Assembly (NCBI RefSeq): GCF_004343305.1
Contig: NZ_SMAF01000006.1
Coordinates: 1 to 64,000 of the forward strand
Length of the DNA: 64,000 nt
Direction of reading: 5' to 3'
Origin: Pseudofulvimonas gallinarii
Lineage (GTDB): Bacteria; Pseudomonadota; Gammaproteobacteria; Xanthomonadales; UBA2363
The position numbers were made by a program, and so were the translations under genes. Below are positions 46,251 through 55,137 of this stretch, piece after piece (the stretch's first letter is position 1; the number at the start of each line of letters is the position of its first letter). Below the pieces are notes generated by a model. That model saw only the letters and a program-made list of their open reading frames with translations, was not told the DNA's origin and did not search any database.

Positions 46251-48797
46251 TCACGGCATGGCGTCGAGGCGCGCCTGCAACTGCCGGACAACGCCCAGGT
46301 GGCGTTCGCCGGCGGGCCCCAGGGCCGCAAGGCCTTCGGCGGCGGCCTCGAGGTCGGAACGCGCGCCCGGCTTGTCGCCGGCCGCCATCCGCACGATCGC
46401 GCGCGTCCGCAGCGTCGTGATGTACGACTGGTCGGCACTGTCCCGGTGATGCCGGCCGGCAACGGCAACGGCCTCTTCAGCTTCTTCCAGCGCCCGCGCC
46501 GTATCGCCGGCACCAGCGAGGCTTTCGGCCAGCATCGCTCGCGCGAAGACGGCCACGGCACTGATCTCCCCGCGCTCGGTGATCGCGATATCCAGGGCTT
46601 CTGAAGCCAGCGGAACCACTTCCGCGTGGCGCTCCTGGGTCAGCAGCAGCCGTCCCAGGTTGAGCTGGACGGTGGCGAGGTGGGAATTGCGCCCGAACAG
46701 TTCGCGGTGGATATCTACGATCTCGCGGAAACCGGCGATGGCCTCGTCGGTGCGGCGCAGATAGGTCGCCGTGACCGCCCGGTTGTTCAGCGCGCCCAAG
46801 CCGCCGATGGAGCGGTCGAGGCCCAGGGAGCGGAAGAGGCCAACGGCATCGTCTGCGGATGCGTACGCCGCCTCGTAGTCGCCGGTCTCGGTCAGGGTGG
46901 TGGCATGCATGCCCATCGCGGCGGCGAGCTCCCGGTCCACCAGGCCGAGTTTTTCGCGGCGTTCGCGGATCGCGTCCGCCAGCAGGGGGATCGCTTCGGC
47001 GGCACGGCCTTCGGCGCGCAGCAGCTGCGCCTGCAGCGTGCGGCTTTCGTTGAGCAGGGCACCTGCGCGGTCGGGGTGTGCCTGCCAGTGTTCCTGTGCA
47101 AGCGCCAGCAACACGGCGGCCTCGTCCGTCTGCGCACGCTGGTGCCGGATCTGCGCGAGCTGGTAGCGGGCACGGGCGAGCATGTCCGGTTGCCGGGCGG
47201 CGCCCGGCCATTCCACCACCTGTTGCAGCAGGGGCTCGGCGCCTTCGGCATCGCCGATCTGGGTGAACAGCTCGGCCAGCACCAGCATCGTGCCGACGCC
47301 ATTCTCCGGATCCTCGGCGAAGTGCTCGCGGACATTCTGCGCGCCCTGCTGCAAGGCTTCGCGGCCGGTGACCGGGGCATCGGCACCCTGTTCGCCCACG
47401 GCGCGCAGCATCAGCATGACGTAGTCGCGGACAGCGTTCGACCGCTCCAGCTCGGTCTGCGCAAGTTGCCGCTGCTGCCGTTCGGCCAACGCCATGCGCG
47501 TGGCGATCACGCTGGTGGCCACCAGTGCCACGGCCAGCGTGGCCGCGATGGCCACCGCCGGAAGATTCCGTCGGATGAACTTGCCCGTGCGGTAGCCGAG
47601 GGTGTTGCCGGTCGCCTGGACCGGAGCGCCGGCGAGCCACTGTCGCAGGTCCTCCGCGAGCGCCGATGCCGATGCATAGCGGCGCTCCGGCTCCTTCGCG
47701 AGGGCTTTTTCAAGGATGCGCGTGAGATCGCCGCGCACGGCACGGCGGTATCCCGCCATCTGGACGGAGCGTGCGGCGAGTCGACGCGAGAGCACCGCAG
47801 CGGTGTCATCTGGCGCGGAACCCCGGGCAATCGCGGCGCTCGGTGACTGCGGCGGCGTCAGCCGGGCCTGCTGGCCCGCCAGCAGCAGGTCGCTTCGGTC
47901 CAGGGCGATGGGCGGGACATCCGTGACGAGTTTGTAAAGGACGGCCCCAAGTGCATAGATGTCGGCGGCAACGCCGACAGCGGCACCGCTGAACTGTTCC
48001 GGCGCCGCATAATCGGGCGTCATGGCGTAGGCGGTGCCTTCGCGGGTGACCGTCAGTCCCTGCTCTTCGTCGCCCAGCAGCCGGGCGATGCCGAAGTCGA
48101 GCAGGCGCACGCAGCCGTTCTGGTCCACCAGGATGTTGTCCGGCTTGAGGTCGCGGTGGACGACCAGCTGCGAATGCGCGTACTGGACGGCATTGCAGAT
48201 GTCCAGGAACAGTTCGACCCGCTGCCGGATGGTGAGGCGCCGCTGGTCGCACCAGGCGGTGATGCGTTGCCCGCGAACGAATTCCAGCGCGAACCAGGGA
48301 CGGCCGTCGTCGCTGAGCCCGCCATCGATGAAGCGCGCCAGGTTCGGATGGTCCAGTCGGGCAAGGATGCGTCGCTCGCGCAGGAAGCGCGCATGCGTGT
48401 CATCGAAATCGAAACCCCGCCGGATCAGCTTGAGCGCCACCTCCTGCTGCAGGTCGCCGGCTTCGCGCAGGCCGCGATACACCACGCCCATGCCGCCGCG
48501 TCCGATGCGCTCCATCACCCGGAACGGGCCCAGTTTCTGCCCGAGCAGAACGTCATGTCCGGCCGTCTCCTCCTGATCGCCGGGCAGGGGATCGGCATGC
48601 CCGCGGCCTTGATCGTCGATGTCGTCGAGGCGGCCCAGGAGGCGCCGCACACGTTCGCCGAGCTCGGCGTCTTCGCCGCAACGGGCAGCGACCCATTCGT
48701 CGCGGTCCGCGGGCTCCTCGTCCATGGCAAGCCGGGCGATCGCCAGTGCCTGCTGATCCAGTCGCCGGGTTCGCATGCGCGCCTCTCCAGTATCCAT
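46251..48797 (-). CDS. Transmembrane Ser/Thr protein kinase with C-terminal TPR domain
   Basis: An 848-residue PknB-like kinase. A short N-terminal helical region precedes the kinase domain: G-R-G-G-M-G at 99-104, ATP-binding K123 in V-A-L-K, H-R-D-L-K-P-D-N at 214-221, D-F-G at 234-236 and A-P-E-Q. A membrane helix (A-I-A-A-T-L-A-V-A-L-V-A-T) near residue 420 leads to a TPR-rich part, probably periplasmic. All catalytic residues are present. It lies 413 bases downstream of, and co-directional with, an ECF-like sigma factor, matching the kinase-sigma pairs of the ECF43 group. Confidence 0.92.
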   Translation of the reverse strand: MDTGEARMRTRRLDQQALAIARLAMDEEPADRDEWVAARCGEDAELGERVRRLLGRLDDIDDQGRGHADPLPGDQEETAGHDVLLGQKLGPFRVMERIGRGGMGVVYRGLREAGDLQQEVALKLIRRGFDFDDTHARFLRERRILARLDHPNLARFIDGGLSDDGRPWFALEFVRGQRITAWCDQRRLTIRQRVELFLDICNAVQYAHSQLVVHRDLKPDNILVDQNGCVRLLDFGIARLLGDEEQGLTVTREGTAYAMTPDYAAPEQFSGAAVGVAADIYALGAVLYKLVTDVPPIALDRSDLLLAGQQARLTPPQSPSAAIARGSAPDDTAAVLSRRLAARSVQMAGYRRAVRGDLTRILEKALAKEPERRYASASALAEDLRQWLAGAPVQATGNTLGYRTGKFIRRNLPAVAIAATLAVALVATSVIATRMALAERQQRQLAQTELERSNAVRDYVMLMLRAVGEQGADAPVTGREALQQGAQNVREHFAEDPENGVGTMLVLAELFTQIGDAEGAEPLLQQVVEWPGAARQPDMLARARYQLAQIRHQRAQTDEAAVLLALAQEHWQAHPDRAGALLNESRTLQAQLLRAEGRAAEAIPLLADAIRERREKLGLVDRELAAAMGMHATTLTETGDYEAAYASADDAVGLFRSLGLDRSIGGLGALNNRAVTATYLRRTDEAIAGFREIVDIHRELFGRNSHLATVQLNLGRLLLTQERHAEVVPLASEALDIAITERGEISAVAVFARAMLAESLAGAGDTARALEEAEEAVAVAGRHHRDSADQSYITTLRTRAIVRMAAGDKPGARSDLEAAAEGLAALGPAGERHLGVVRQLQARLDAMP

Positions 48798-49210
48798 GCC
48801 GGGATCGTGAACTCAGGCAGCCGCGAGGTAAAGGAGCCGTCGCGCCGGAAGCCGCCGTGGTCCGCCGGACCCGCCCGGCAATGTCCACCCTTGCGCGGCG
48901 CGGCACATCGCGCGGCGCCGCCCGGCCATCGCCGGACACGCGGTCGCCGCGGTGTGCCGCTTGCGTGGCAGGCCTGTACTCAGCGTCGCCATGAAAGATC
49001 CGGCGGTCACGGTCCTGCGCCGGACATGGACCGGGCGGGGCGGATGGAAATCGGTGCGCGGTCGGACGGTGTAGCCGTAACTGGCATGAAGGTGCCTCCT
49101 TGCGGAAACAGCAGGCTCGCCAAGGGATACGGAATTGCCAAGGCCTATCCGACACCAGCGGCGGAGGCCACAGCGCCGGACACGCCTGCCCGCAGCGATG
49201 CCCGATGCGC
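48798..49210. other. Gap between sigma factor and kinase genes
   Basis: These 413 bases separate the sigma factor stop from the kinase start on the minus strand. I see no gene, no terminator with a U-tract and no copy of the GCGTGCG-N-GTT element found in the second sigma/kinase locus. Short frames exist but are not convincing. Confidence 0.45.
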
Positions 49211-49786
49211 TCAGTCCGTGCCGAGGCGCTCGCGCAGCCAGGCCTGCGCGAGCAGCCAGTCGCGCTGGATGGTGCGTTCGCTGGTGTCCAGCGTGCGGGC
49301 GATCTCGGCAACGCTCAGGCCGATGAAATAACGGAGCTGGACGACCTGCGCAATGCGGGGATCGAACTGTTCCAGGTCGGTGATCGCCTCGTCCAGTTCG
49401 TCCAGCGGACTGTTGTCCGGGATGGGCAGGTCGAGCGCGTTTGCGAAATCGTCGCGGAGCCAGCGGCCACCGCGCTTGTCCGATGCCGCCGCACGGGCGC
49501 GGTCGACCAGGTGCTGGCGCATCATCCGCGCCGCGGCATTGAGCAGGTGGGCGGTGCTCGAGAACCCGGTCGCCGAGCGGTCGAGCATGCGCAGCAGCAC
49601 GTCATGGACCAGTGCCGTCGTCTGCAGCGTCTCGTGGCCCTGGTGGTTGCGCAGCTGCCGGGCCGCGATGCGGCGCAGGTCGGCATAGACCAGTGGCAGC
49701 AGGTGCTCGAGGGCCTGGCGATCACCTTCGTTCCACCTGCGCAGCAGGAGGGTGACGTCGGGTTCGGAATCCTGCGACGAGGACAT
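49211..49786 (-). CDS. ECF-like sigma factor paired with a Ser/Thr kinase
   Basis: A 191-residue sigma-70 factor of the Pfam Sigma70_ECF type. In region 2.2, where ordinary ECF factors have acidic D-A-E-D, this one has Q-T-T-A-L-V-H-D (T56, T57). In the ECF43 group, studied in Vibrio and Xanthomonas, the missing acid is replaced by a phosphorylated Thr. Region 4 shows I-A-Q-V-V-Q-L-R-Y-F-I-G-L-S-V-A-E-I-A-R-T-L. The Ser/Thr kinase downstream would be the activator. A TATACT box ends 6 bases before the ATG, suggesting a leaderless transcript. Confidence 0.9.
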   Translation of the reverse strand: MSSSQDSEPDVTLLLRRWNEGDRQALEHLLPLVYADLRRIAARQLRNHQGHETLQTTALVHDVLLRMLDRSATGFSSTAHLLNAAARMMRQHLVDRARAAASDKRGGRWLRDDFANALDLPIPDNSPLDELDEAITDLEQFDPRIAQVVQLRYFIGLSVAEIARTLDTSERTIQRDWLLAQAWLRERLGTD

Positions 49787-49792
49787 GGGCGC

Positions 49793-49798
49793 AGTATA
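49793..49798 (-). promoter_or_regulatory. Candidate -10 box of the sigma factor gene
   Basis: TATACT on the minus strand ends 6 bases before the ATG at 49786, so a transcript from it would begin at or beside the start codon. There is no Shine-Dalgarno sequence. The -35 region is unclear. Confidence 0.45.
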
Positions 49799-50020
49799 TA
49801 CAGGCGCGACTGCGTGGCACCGAGGGGCCACCGGGGCAGCGGCAGGAGGGACATGGTAGGCGGCCGGGATGGCCCTGCGCCGGCTGCGCCACGGCACTTT
49901 CCGACCGCTGACCCGGCGCGGCGCGACGCCTGCGACTGGACGGGCGGGACGGCCGCGCACTTGACGCTGCGGCCGCCGCGGCGGCTAAACTCGGACGCTT
50001 ACCCATCCGGACTTCACGTC

Positions 50021-50755
50021 ATGGCCCAACCCGGCTCGCCGGAAATGCCGACGTTGCGCGTCATCGATCCGCGTCGGGCGCGCCGCAGTCGCCAAATCCT
50101 GGTGGCGGCCTGGATCGCCAGCGTCGCGCTGGCGTTCGTGATCGGCCGCTACGTGCTGCTGCCGGGCGCGGACACGCTCAGTGCGCGGCTGTCGGAAAGC
50201 CAGGCCGCTCTGGCGGAAACCCGTCACCAGTTGCAGGAAGTCGAGCAGCGCCTGGCGAATGTCGAGCGCGCCGAGCAGATCGCCCGGCTGGGCAACGAGA
50301 ACGTGCAGCAGACGCTGGCCGCCAAGGACGCGGAGCTGGCGGAAATGCGCCGCGAGATCACGCTGTACAAGCGCCTGATCGGTCCCCAGGCCGAGCGTCA
50401 TCCGCTGTCGGTGCAGGACCTGGCCGTGCGCGAGGATGAAGCGGGATTCGCCTTCAGTGCCTTGCTGACGCAGACCCAGGACGTGCGTCGGGGCAGCGAG
50501 GGCAAGTTGACGCTGTCGGTCGAAGGCCAGCGCGCGGGACGGCCGGAACGGCTGCCCTGGAGCAGCCTGGTGCCCAGCGACGCCGCGGATGGACTGCCTT
50601 ACGACTTCCGCTATTTCCAGCGTGTCGAAGGACGCATTATCCTGCCGGATGGATTTCTGCCGCACACCATCCACGTGCAGCTGCGTGGCGGGAGCGGTGA
50701 ATCGGTACAGCGCAGCCTGCCATGGCAGCAGGCGATGACCCAGGGGACGAACTGA
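50021..50755 (+). CDS. Single-pass membrane protein with coiled coil, DUF6776-like
   Basis: A 244-residue protein. One membrane helix near residues 27-50 (L-V-A-A-W-I-A-S-V-A-L-A-F-V-I-G) is followed by a coiled coil of about 70 residues (L-S-E-S-Q-A-A-L-A-E-T-R-H-Q-L) and a C-terminal beta-rich domain with L-Y-K-R-L-I-G-P. This architecture and the position just upstream of bactofilin fit the DUF6776 family. It may help to anchor or regulate the bactofilin filament; function is not established. It ends 2 bases before the bactofilin ATG. Confidence 0.8.
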   Translation: MAQPGSPEMPTLRVIDPRRARRSRQILVAAWIASVALAFVIGRYVLLPGADTLSARLSESQAALAETRHQLQEVEQRLANVERAEQIARLGNENVQQTLAAKDAELAEMRREITLYKRLIGPQAERHPLSVQDLAVREDEAGFAFSALLTQTQDVRRGSEGKLTLSVEGQRAGRPERLPWSSLVPSDAADGLPYDFRYFQRVEGRIILPDGFLPHTIHVQLRGGSGESVQRSLPWQQAMTQGTN

Positions 50756-50757
50756 AC

Positions 50758-51180
50758 ATGTTCAGCGGCGGCAAGAAGGGCGAGCGACCGGCCAACGGCG
50801 CAGTGGACACGTTGATCGGTCGCAACACCAGCATCGAAGGCAGCCTGCATTTCACCGGCGGCCTGTACATCGATGGCCGGGTAAACGGCTCGGTGACGGC
50901 CGAGGCGAGCAGCGATGCCATGCTGTCGATCAGTGAACACGGCGAGATCGAAGGCGAAGTGCGCGTGCCGCACGTGGTGGTCAACGGCCGCCTGATCGGC
51001 GACATCCTGGCGGCGGACAAGGTCGAGTTGCTGCCGAACGCGCGCGTGCAGGGCAACATCCACTACAAGCTCCTGCAGATGGCGGCCGGTGCCGCCGTGA
51101 CCGGCAAGCTGGTGCAGGAGCGCGACGAGCCGGCACGCCTGACCGGGCCCGGCCACGTGTCCGACGCCGACGAGGCTTGA
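50758..51180 (+). CDS. Bactofilin (polymer-forming cytoskeletal protein)
   Basis: A 140-residue bactofilin. The central right-handed beta-helix is visible as regular short strands: [26 protein letters not shown], then [19 protein letters not shown]. Flexible, charged ends flank it. Bactofilins form nucleotide-free filaments at the membrane and localise cell-wall or pilus proteins. It is co-transcribed with the upstream DUF6776-like gene. Confidence 0.93.
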   Translation: MFSGGKKGERPANGAVDTLIGRNTSIEGSLHFTGGLYIDGRVNGSVTAEASSDAMLSISEHGEIEGEVRVPHVVVNGRLIGDILAADKVELLPNARVQGNIHYKLLQMAAGAAVTGKLVQERDEPARLTGPGHVSDADEA

Positions 51181-51201
51181 TCCGGTACAGCATGGCCCCG
51201 A

Positions 51202-51207
51202 TATAGT
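51202..51207 (+). promoter_or_regulatory. Candidate -10 box of erpA, 7 bases from the start codon
   Basis: TATAGT ends 7 bases before the erpA ATG at 51215. No ribosome-binding site lies between. This suggests a leaderless transcript. Confidence 0.5.
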
Positions 51208-51214
51208 GGCCACC

Positions 51215-51577
51215 ATGGACATCCAGGCCACACCCAGCTATCACGATGGCGCCGCCCTCGCGGTGAGCGCCGCGGCGGCGACCAAGGTCGGCGAGCTGAT
51301 CCGCGAGGAAGGCAACCCGGAACTGAAGCTGCGGGTGTACATCACCGGCGGCGGCTGCTCCGGGTTCCAGTACGGTTTCGCATTCGAGGAAGAGCGCGCC
51401 GACGATGACCTCGCCGTCGAGAGCGGCGGCATCACGGTGCTGGTCGATCCCCTGAGCCTGCAGTACCTGCACGGCGCCGAGATCGATTACAGCGAGAACC
51501 TGGGCGGCGCCCAGTTCGTGATCCGCAATCCGAACGCCAAGACCACCTGCGGCTGCGGTTCCTCCTTCACTGCCTGA
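51215..51577 (+). CDS. erpA: Iron-sulfur cluster insertion protein ErpA
   Basis: A-type iron-sulfur carrier of 120 residues that delivers [4Fe-4S] or [2Fe-2S] clusters to apoenzymes, including those of isoprenoid synthesis. The three conserved Cys are present: G-G-G-C-S-G-F-Q-Y and the C-terminal C-G-C-G-S-S-F. The internal [10 protein letters not shown] and [11 protein letters not shown] fit ErpA. The ATG at 51215 is preferred to the GTG at 51206, which lies inside the -10 box. Confidence 0.94.
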   Translation: MDIQATPSYHDGAALAVSAAAATKVGELIREEGNPELKLRVYITGGGCSGFQYGFAFEEERADDDLAVESGGITVLVDPLSLQYLHGAEIDYSENLGGAQFVIRNPNAKTTCGCGSSFTA

Positions 51578-51578
51578 G

Positions 51579-52508
51579 ATGAGCGCCCCGCGCGCCGCAG
51601 CCCCGGTCCCCGCCTACGCATTTGCCGGCGCGAGTTTTGATCGCGGTGTCGACCTGCGCGAACAGCACGAACGCCTGTGCGCGCTGGCCGCGGATGCCGG
51701 CAGCCGCTGGCTGCTGCTGCGTGACGACGGTGCCGCGCCGGTCGCCGAGGGGCAGGCCCTGGACTGGCGCGAGGGCTGCGAAGCCCATGCAGGGCGGGAC
51801 TGGGTATTCCTCGGCCAGCAGGACGGACGGGCGCTGTTCGCGGCCCTGGCCGATGACGTCGCTATCGACGCGGACGGCTGGCTGGACCTGCGCAGCGCCG
51901 CGGCGGCGCTGGATGCCGGCCAGGCCGGACTGCTCGCCTTCGCGCGCGCCCTGTGCGTCTGGCGCAGCCTGCATCGGCATTGCGGTCGTTGCGGCACCGT
52001 CAATCGTTCCGAAGCCGGCGGCCACCGCCTGCGTTGCCCGGCCTGCGGCAATACCTCCTTCCCGCGGACCGATCCGGCGGTGATCTTCCTGATCCGCGAC
52101 CGCGACCGTTGCCTGCTCGGCCGGCAGGCCGCGTGGCCGCCCGGACGCTATTCGACGCTGGCCGGCTTCGTCGAGCCGGGCGAGACGCTGGAAGCCGCCG
52201 TGGTGCGCGAAGCGCACGAGGAAGCCGGCGTCGTGGTCGATGATTGCCGCTATCTGGGCTCGCAACCCTGGCCGTTTCCGGCCTCGCTGATGCTCGGCTT
52301 CGAAGCCCATGCGATCGAGACCAGCATCCGTGTCGGGGAGGAACTGGAGGATGCGCGCTGGTTCGACCGCGACCAGCTGCTCGCCGCGATCAAGTCCGGC
52401 GATGTGCGGCTGCCGCCGCGACTGTCGATTTCGCGCTGGCTGATCGAACGCTGGCTGGCCGAACACGTCGACACCCGCGTCGAGAGCAGCCTCGACAGCG
52501 GCGTCTAG
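51579..52508 (+). CDS. nudC: NAD(+) diphosphatase / RNA decapping hydrolase NudC
   Basis: Nudix hydrolase (309 residues) that cleaves NADH and removes NAD caps from RNA. It has an N-terminal variable domain, a four-Cys zinc site (C-G-R-C-G and C-P-A-C-G) and the Nudix box G-x-x-x-x-x-E-x-x-x-x-x-x-R-E-x-x-E-E-A-G. The NudC-specific S-Q-P-W-P-F-P-A-S follows. It starts one base after the erpA stop, so it is probably in the same transcript. Confidence 0.95.
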   Translation: MSAPRAAAPVPAYAFAGASFDRGVDLREQHERLCALAADAGSRWLLLRDDGAAPVAEGQALDWREGCEAHAGRDWVFLGQQDGRALFAALADDVAIDADGWLDLRSAAAALDAGQAGLLAFARALCVWRSLHRHCGRCGTVNRSEAGGHRLRCPACGNTSFPRTDPAVIFLIRDRDRCLLGRQAAWPPGRYSTLAGFVEPGETLEAAVVREAHEEAGVVVDDCRYLGSQPWPFPASLMLGFEAHAIETSIRVGEELEDARWFDRDQLLAAIKSGDVRLPPRLSISRWLIERWLAEHVDTRVESSLDSGV

Positions 52509-52615
52509 TGCAGCGGTCCGGGCATTGGCAGCGCTGTGCCTGTGCCGCGGTGCCGGCGCGCCTGCGCTGGCGTTCGCGATAGAATCCGGCGTCTACGACG
52601 CTTGCGGATGTCGCC

Positions 52616-53488
52616 ATGACGTACGTTCTTGTCACCATCCTGCTCGTGCAGGTGCTGAGCCACTTCGTTCCCGATCTGGCGCGCCTGCGCCGCTTCGACT
52701 GGTTTGCGTCCTGGGCGACGTGGCTGTCGGGAAGGATCGACGGCGAATCCTGGCGAAACGGCTACACCGTGCTGGCACTGATCGCGCTGCCGCTGCTGCT
52801 CATCGGCGTGCTGCAGGCGCTGCTGGCGCAGCCGCTTTACGGCCTGCCCGGATTTCTCTTCGCGGTGGCGGTGCTGTTCTACTCCTGGGGGCCGCGCGAC
52901 CTCGATCGCGACGTCGAAGCGGCCGCCTCGGCCGATGTCATCGACCGTCCACAGGTGGTGCGCGGCGTGTTCGGGCAGGGCGCGCCGACCTCCGCTTCCG
53001 CGGCCGCGGGACTGGTCGGCCGGGCGGCACAGCGTCGCTGGTTCGGCCCGATGCTGTGGTTCGTGATCCTCGGGCCGGTCGGGGCGCTGCTCTACCGGCT
53101 GGCCGATCTTGGCGCGCATGAAGGCGGCGACATCCTGTCGCTCGAACAGCAGTCGGTCGCGGCGCGGCTGCAGGCGATCCTGGACTGGCCGGTGGCGGCG
53201 CTGATCGCGCTGGGCACCGCCATTTCCACCGACTTCGACACCGTGCTCCATGCCTGGCGCCGGCGCCTTGCGCTGACCGGCGGACCTTTCGTCTTCGACG
53301 CGCAGCTCGTACCCGTCGTCGTCGCTGCCGGCGTCAAGGCCGATCTGGAAGACGAAGGCGTCGCCGACGACCTGGGCTATACCGATGCCGACATCGTCCT
53401 GCGCGATGCCCTCAACGTCGTCTGGCGCGTGCTCATCGTCTGGATGGCCATCCTGGCGCTGGTCGCCCTGGTCAGTCTGCTGGCCTGA
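52616..53488 (+). CDS. ampE: AmpE-like inner-membrane protein
   Basis: A 290-residue membrane protein of the AmpE/CobD-CbiB-like family. Hydrophobic helices occur near the N-terminus, at residues 55-95, around 145-165 and at the C-terminus. The segments F-L-F-A-V-A-V-L-F-Y-S-W-G-P-R-D-L and R-R-W-F-G-P-M-L-W-F-V-I-L-G-P-V-G-A-L-L-Y-R are characteristic. In enterobacteria ampE follows ampD and is linked to beta-lactamase signalling; here no ampD is adjacent, so the role is uncertain. Confidence 0.87.
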   Translation: MTYVLVTILLVQVLSHFVPDLARLRRFDWFASWATWLSGRIDGESWRNGYTVLALIALPLLLIGVLQALLAQPLYGLPGFLFAVAVLFYSWGPRDLDRDVEAAASADVIDRPQVVRGVFGQGAPTSASAAAGLVGRAAQRRWFGPMLWFVILGPVGALLYRLADLGAHEGGDILSLEQQSVAARLQAILDWPVAALIALGTAISTDFDTVLHAWRRRLALTGGPFVFDAQLVPVVVAAGVKADLEDEGVADDLGYTDADIVLRDALNVVWRVLIVWMAILALVALVSLLA

Positions 53489-53561
53489 GCCGCAGCGCCG
53501 GGAGCGCCCTGCCGCTGGCCGCGGACAGGGCGCACGCCGTCATGAACCAGCCGTCACCCGC

Positions 53562-55073
53562 TCACTGCTCGAAGTCGTCGGCGAAGATGCGGTCTTCGCT
53601 GTAGATCCACACCTGCCCGCGGCGGCCGGTGACCAGGCCGCCGGTATGCGGGTAGCCCACCGCCAGGCGGCGCCCGCCGAAGGACAGGCTGGTGCCGAAG
53701 TGGCCCTGGTCGAAGGCGAGGGCGCCGATCGTGGCCGGCCCGATCTCGCCCAGATGGTCAGTCCAGCTAACGCCCCAGGTTCCGCTTTCACCACGGCGCA
53801 GCTCGACCATGCCCACTTCTTCGGCCAGCCCGTTGGGCTGCCGCCAGCCATCGGTGCGCGGGGCGGCGATCGCGACCAGGTTGTCGAAGCCCAGGGCGAC
53901 GGTACTGCCAAAGCCCATGCCCACCTGTTCTCCCGCCGGATTTCCGCCCAGGTTGATGGCGCCGCCGCCATCCGCCAGCTGCCAGTTGCCGCCCTGGCGC
54001 TCATAGCGCTGCACCAGCCCGCAGCGTGGGGCATTGGGGCACTCGAATGTCATGCCACCCGGACTGCCGATGATCAGCTGGTTGTTGTTCATCGCCAGCC
54101 CGGTGCCATACAGCACCAGGCCGAACGAATCCGCTGCCGGATGGGTAATAGTCTGGGATTCTGTCCAATTGGCACCGCCGAACGCATAGACCTTGCCGGC
54201 GAGGATGGCGGGCCAGATAGGCTTGGCGGGTGCGGCGACCGCCAGGCGCTGCGTCGCCACGCCCAGTACTTCGCCCCGGTAGATGGCCAGGTTGCTGCCG
54301 AAGCGGTCGCCGCTGGCGCCGTCGCTGGCGGTCACGGTCAGCCAGTCTTCCGACCAGCTGCCAGTCGAGCCTTCGAAGCGACGGGTCCACACGCGCCCGG
54401 TTTCGCTGTTCCAGCCGGGGCAGCCGATCGCTGCGACGGCGGTCCCGCTGGGTCCGGTGGCACTGACGTCGACCTGGGTGCCGCAGGCAGAGCCGGCACC
54501 GGGGAAGTAGGCGGTGCCGGCGCTGCTCCATGTGTCGTTCGCGTTCAGGCGATAGAAAATGACCCGGCCGTGCCCGCTTTCGCCGCTGTCGGGCCAGTCG
54601 CTGCCTGGGCAGCCGACTACCAGGTTCGGCAGGCGCATCGCCACGCTATGGCCGCAGCGCGGCGATGCCCCATTGCTGGTGGTGGTCAGGCGCTGAACCA
54701 GTTGCCAGCCATCGGCCTGATGGCGGAAAACAAACACCACGCCCATGACGCGTTCCGGCTCATCGGTCCGCGTGCGCGCCGACGGTGTGCCCACGGCCAG
54801 CCAGTCACCGTCCATGGCAACGCTGAAACCGAATTCCGGGCCCTCGCCGGCGGGTTGCGGCGGGAAATCAGTGTAGTCGCCACTCAGCAGCGCGGTGCGT
54901 ACAAGACCGTGGCCCACGCTGCTGCCGGTCAGGGTGTCGCGCAACAAGGTGTCGGCATGGTCGCGGTCATCGGTACTGCCCGGGCCGGCGGCCGAGGCCA
55001 CGGCGGGGGCAGCAAGGCAGGCGGTCCCGATCAGGGCGCCAGCGACGAGGATCGAACGAAGGGACAGGGGCAT
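53562..55073 (-). CDS. Exported FG-GAP beta-propeller protein with a DGFE-type tail
   Basis: A 503-residue predicted secreted protein. A signal peptide (L-V-A-G-A-L-I-G-T-A-C-L-A-A-P-A-V-A-S-A) is followed by about seven FG-GAP-like repeats, for example F-G-F-S-V-A-M-D-G-D-W-L-A-V-G-T-P, C-G-H-S-V-A-M, F-G-S-N-L-A-I and F-G-S-T-V-A-L-G-F-D-N-L-V-A-I-A-A-P. This implies a seven-bladed propeller. Cys residues in C-G-H-S, V-G-C-P-G and I-G-C-P-G-W-N recur in all three paralogues. The end is D-R-I-F-A-D-D-F-E-Q. The start is fixed by GGAG 7 bases before it and by the promoter element at 55105-55132. Ligand unknown. Confidence 0.88.
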   Translation of the reverse strand: MPLSLRSILVAGALIGTACLAAPAVASAAGPGSTDDRDHADTLLRDTLTGSSVGHGLVRTALLSGDYTDFPPQPAGEGPEFGFSVAMDGDWLAVGTPSARTRTDEPERVMGVVFVFRHQADGWQLVQRLTTTSNGASPRCGHSVAMRLPNLVVGCPGSDWPDSGESGHGRVIFYRLNANDTWSSAGTAYFPGAGSACGTQVDVSATGPSGTAVAAIGCPGWNSETGRVWTRRFEGSTGSWSEDWLTVTASDGASGDRFGSNLAIYRGEVLGVATQRLAVAAPAKPIWPAILAGKVYAFGGANWTESQTITHPAADSFGLVLYGTGLAMNNNQLIIGSPGGMTFECPNAPRCGLVQRYERQGGNWQLADGGGAINLGGNPAGEQVGMGFGSTVALGFDNLVAIAAPRTDGWRQPNGLAEEVGMVELRRGESGTWGVSWTDHLGEIGPATIGALAFDQGHFGTSLSFGGRRLAVGYPHTGGLVTGRRGQVWIYSEDRIFADDFEQ

Positions 55074-55104
55074 GACAGGCTCCAGGGTGGAAGGTGCGAA
55101 CAAC

Positions 55105-55132
55105 AACCCGGCAACGGCGACAAAGCGCACGC
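55105..55132 (-). promoter_or_regulatory. Bipartite ECF-type promoter element of the first FG-GAP gene
   Basis: On the minus strand GCGTGCGCTT starts at 55132 and GTT occupies 55107-55105, with 15 bases between. The same two boxes with the same spacing occur at four other places within 7.5 kb. The element lies 32 bases before the ATG, at the end of the upstream 148-residue gene. Confidence 0.65.
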
Positions 55133-55137
55133 CGCCG

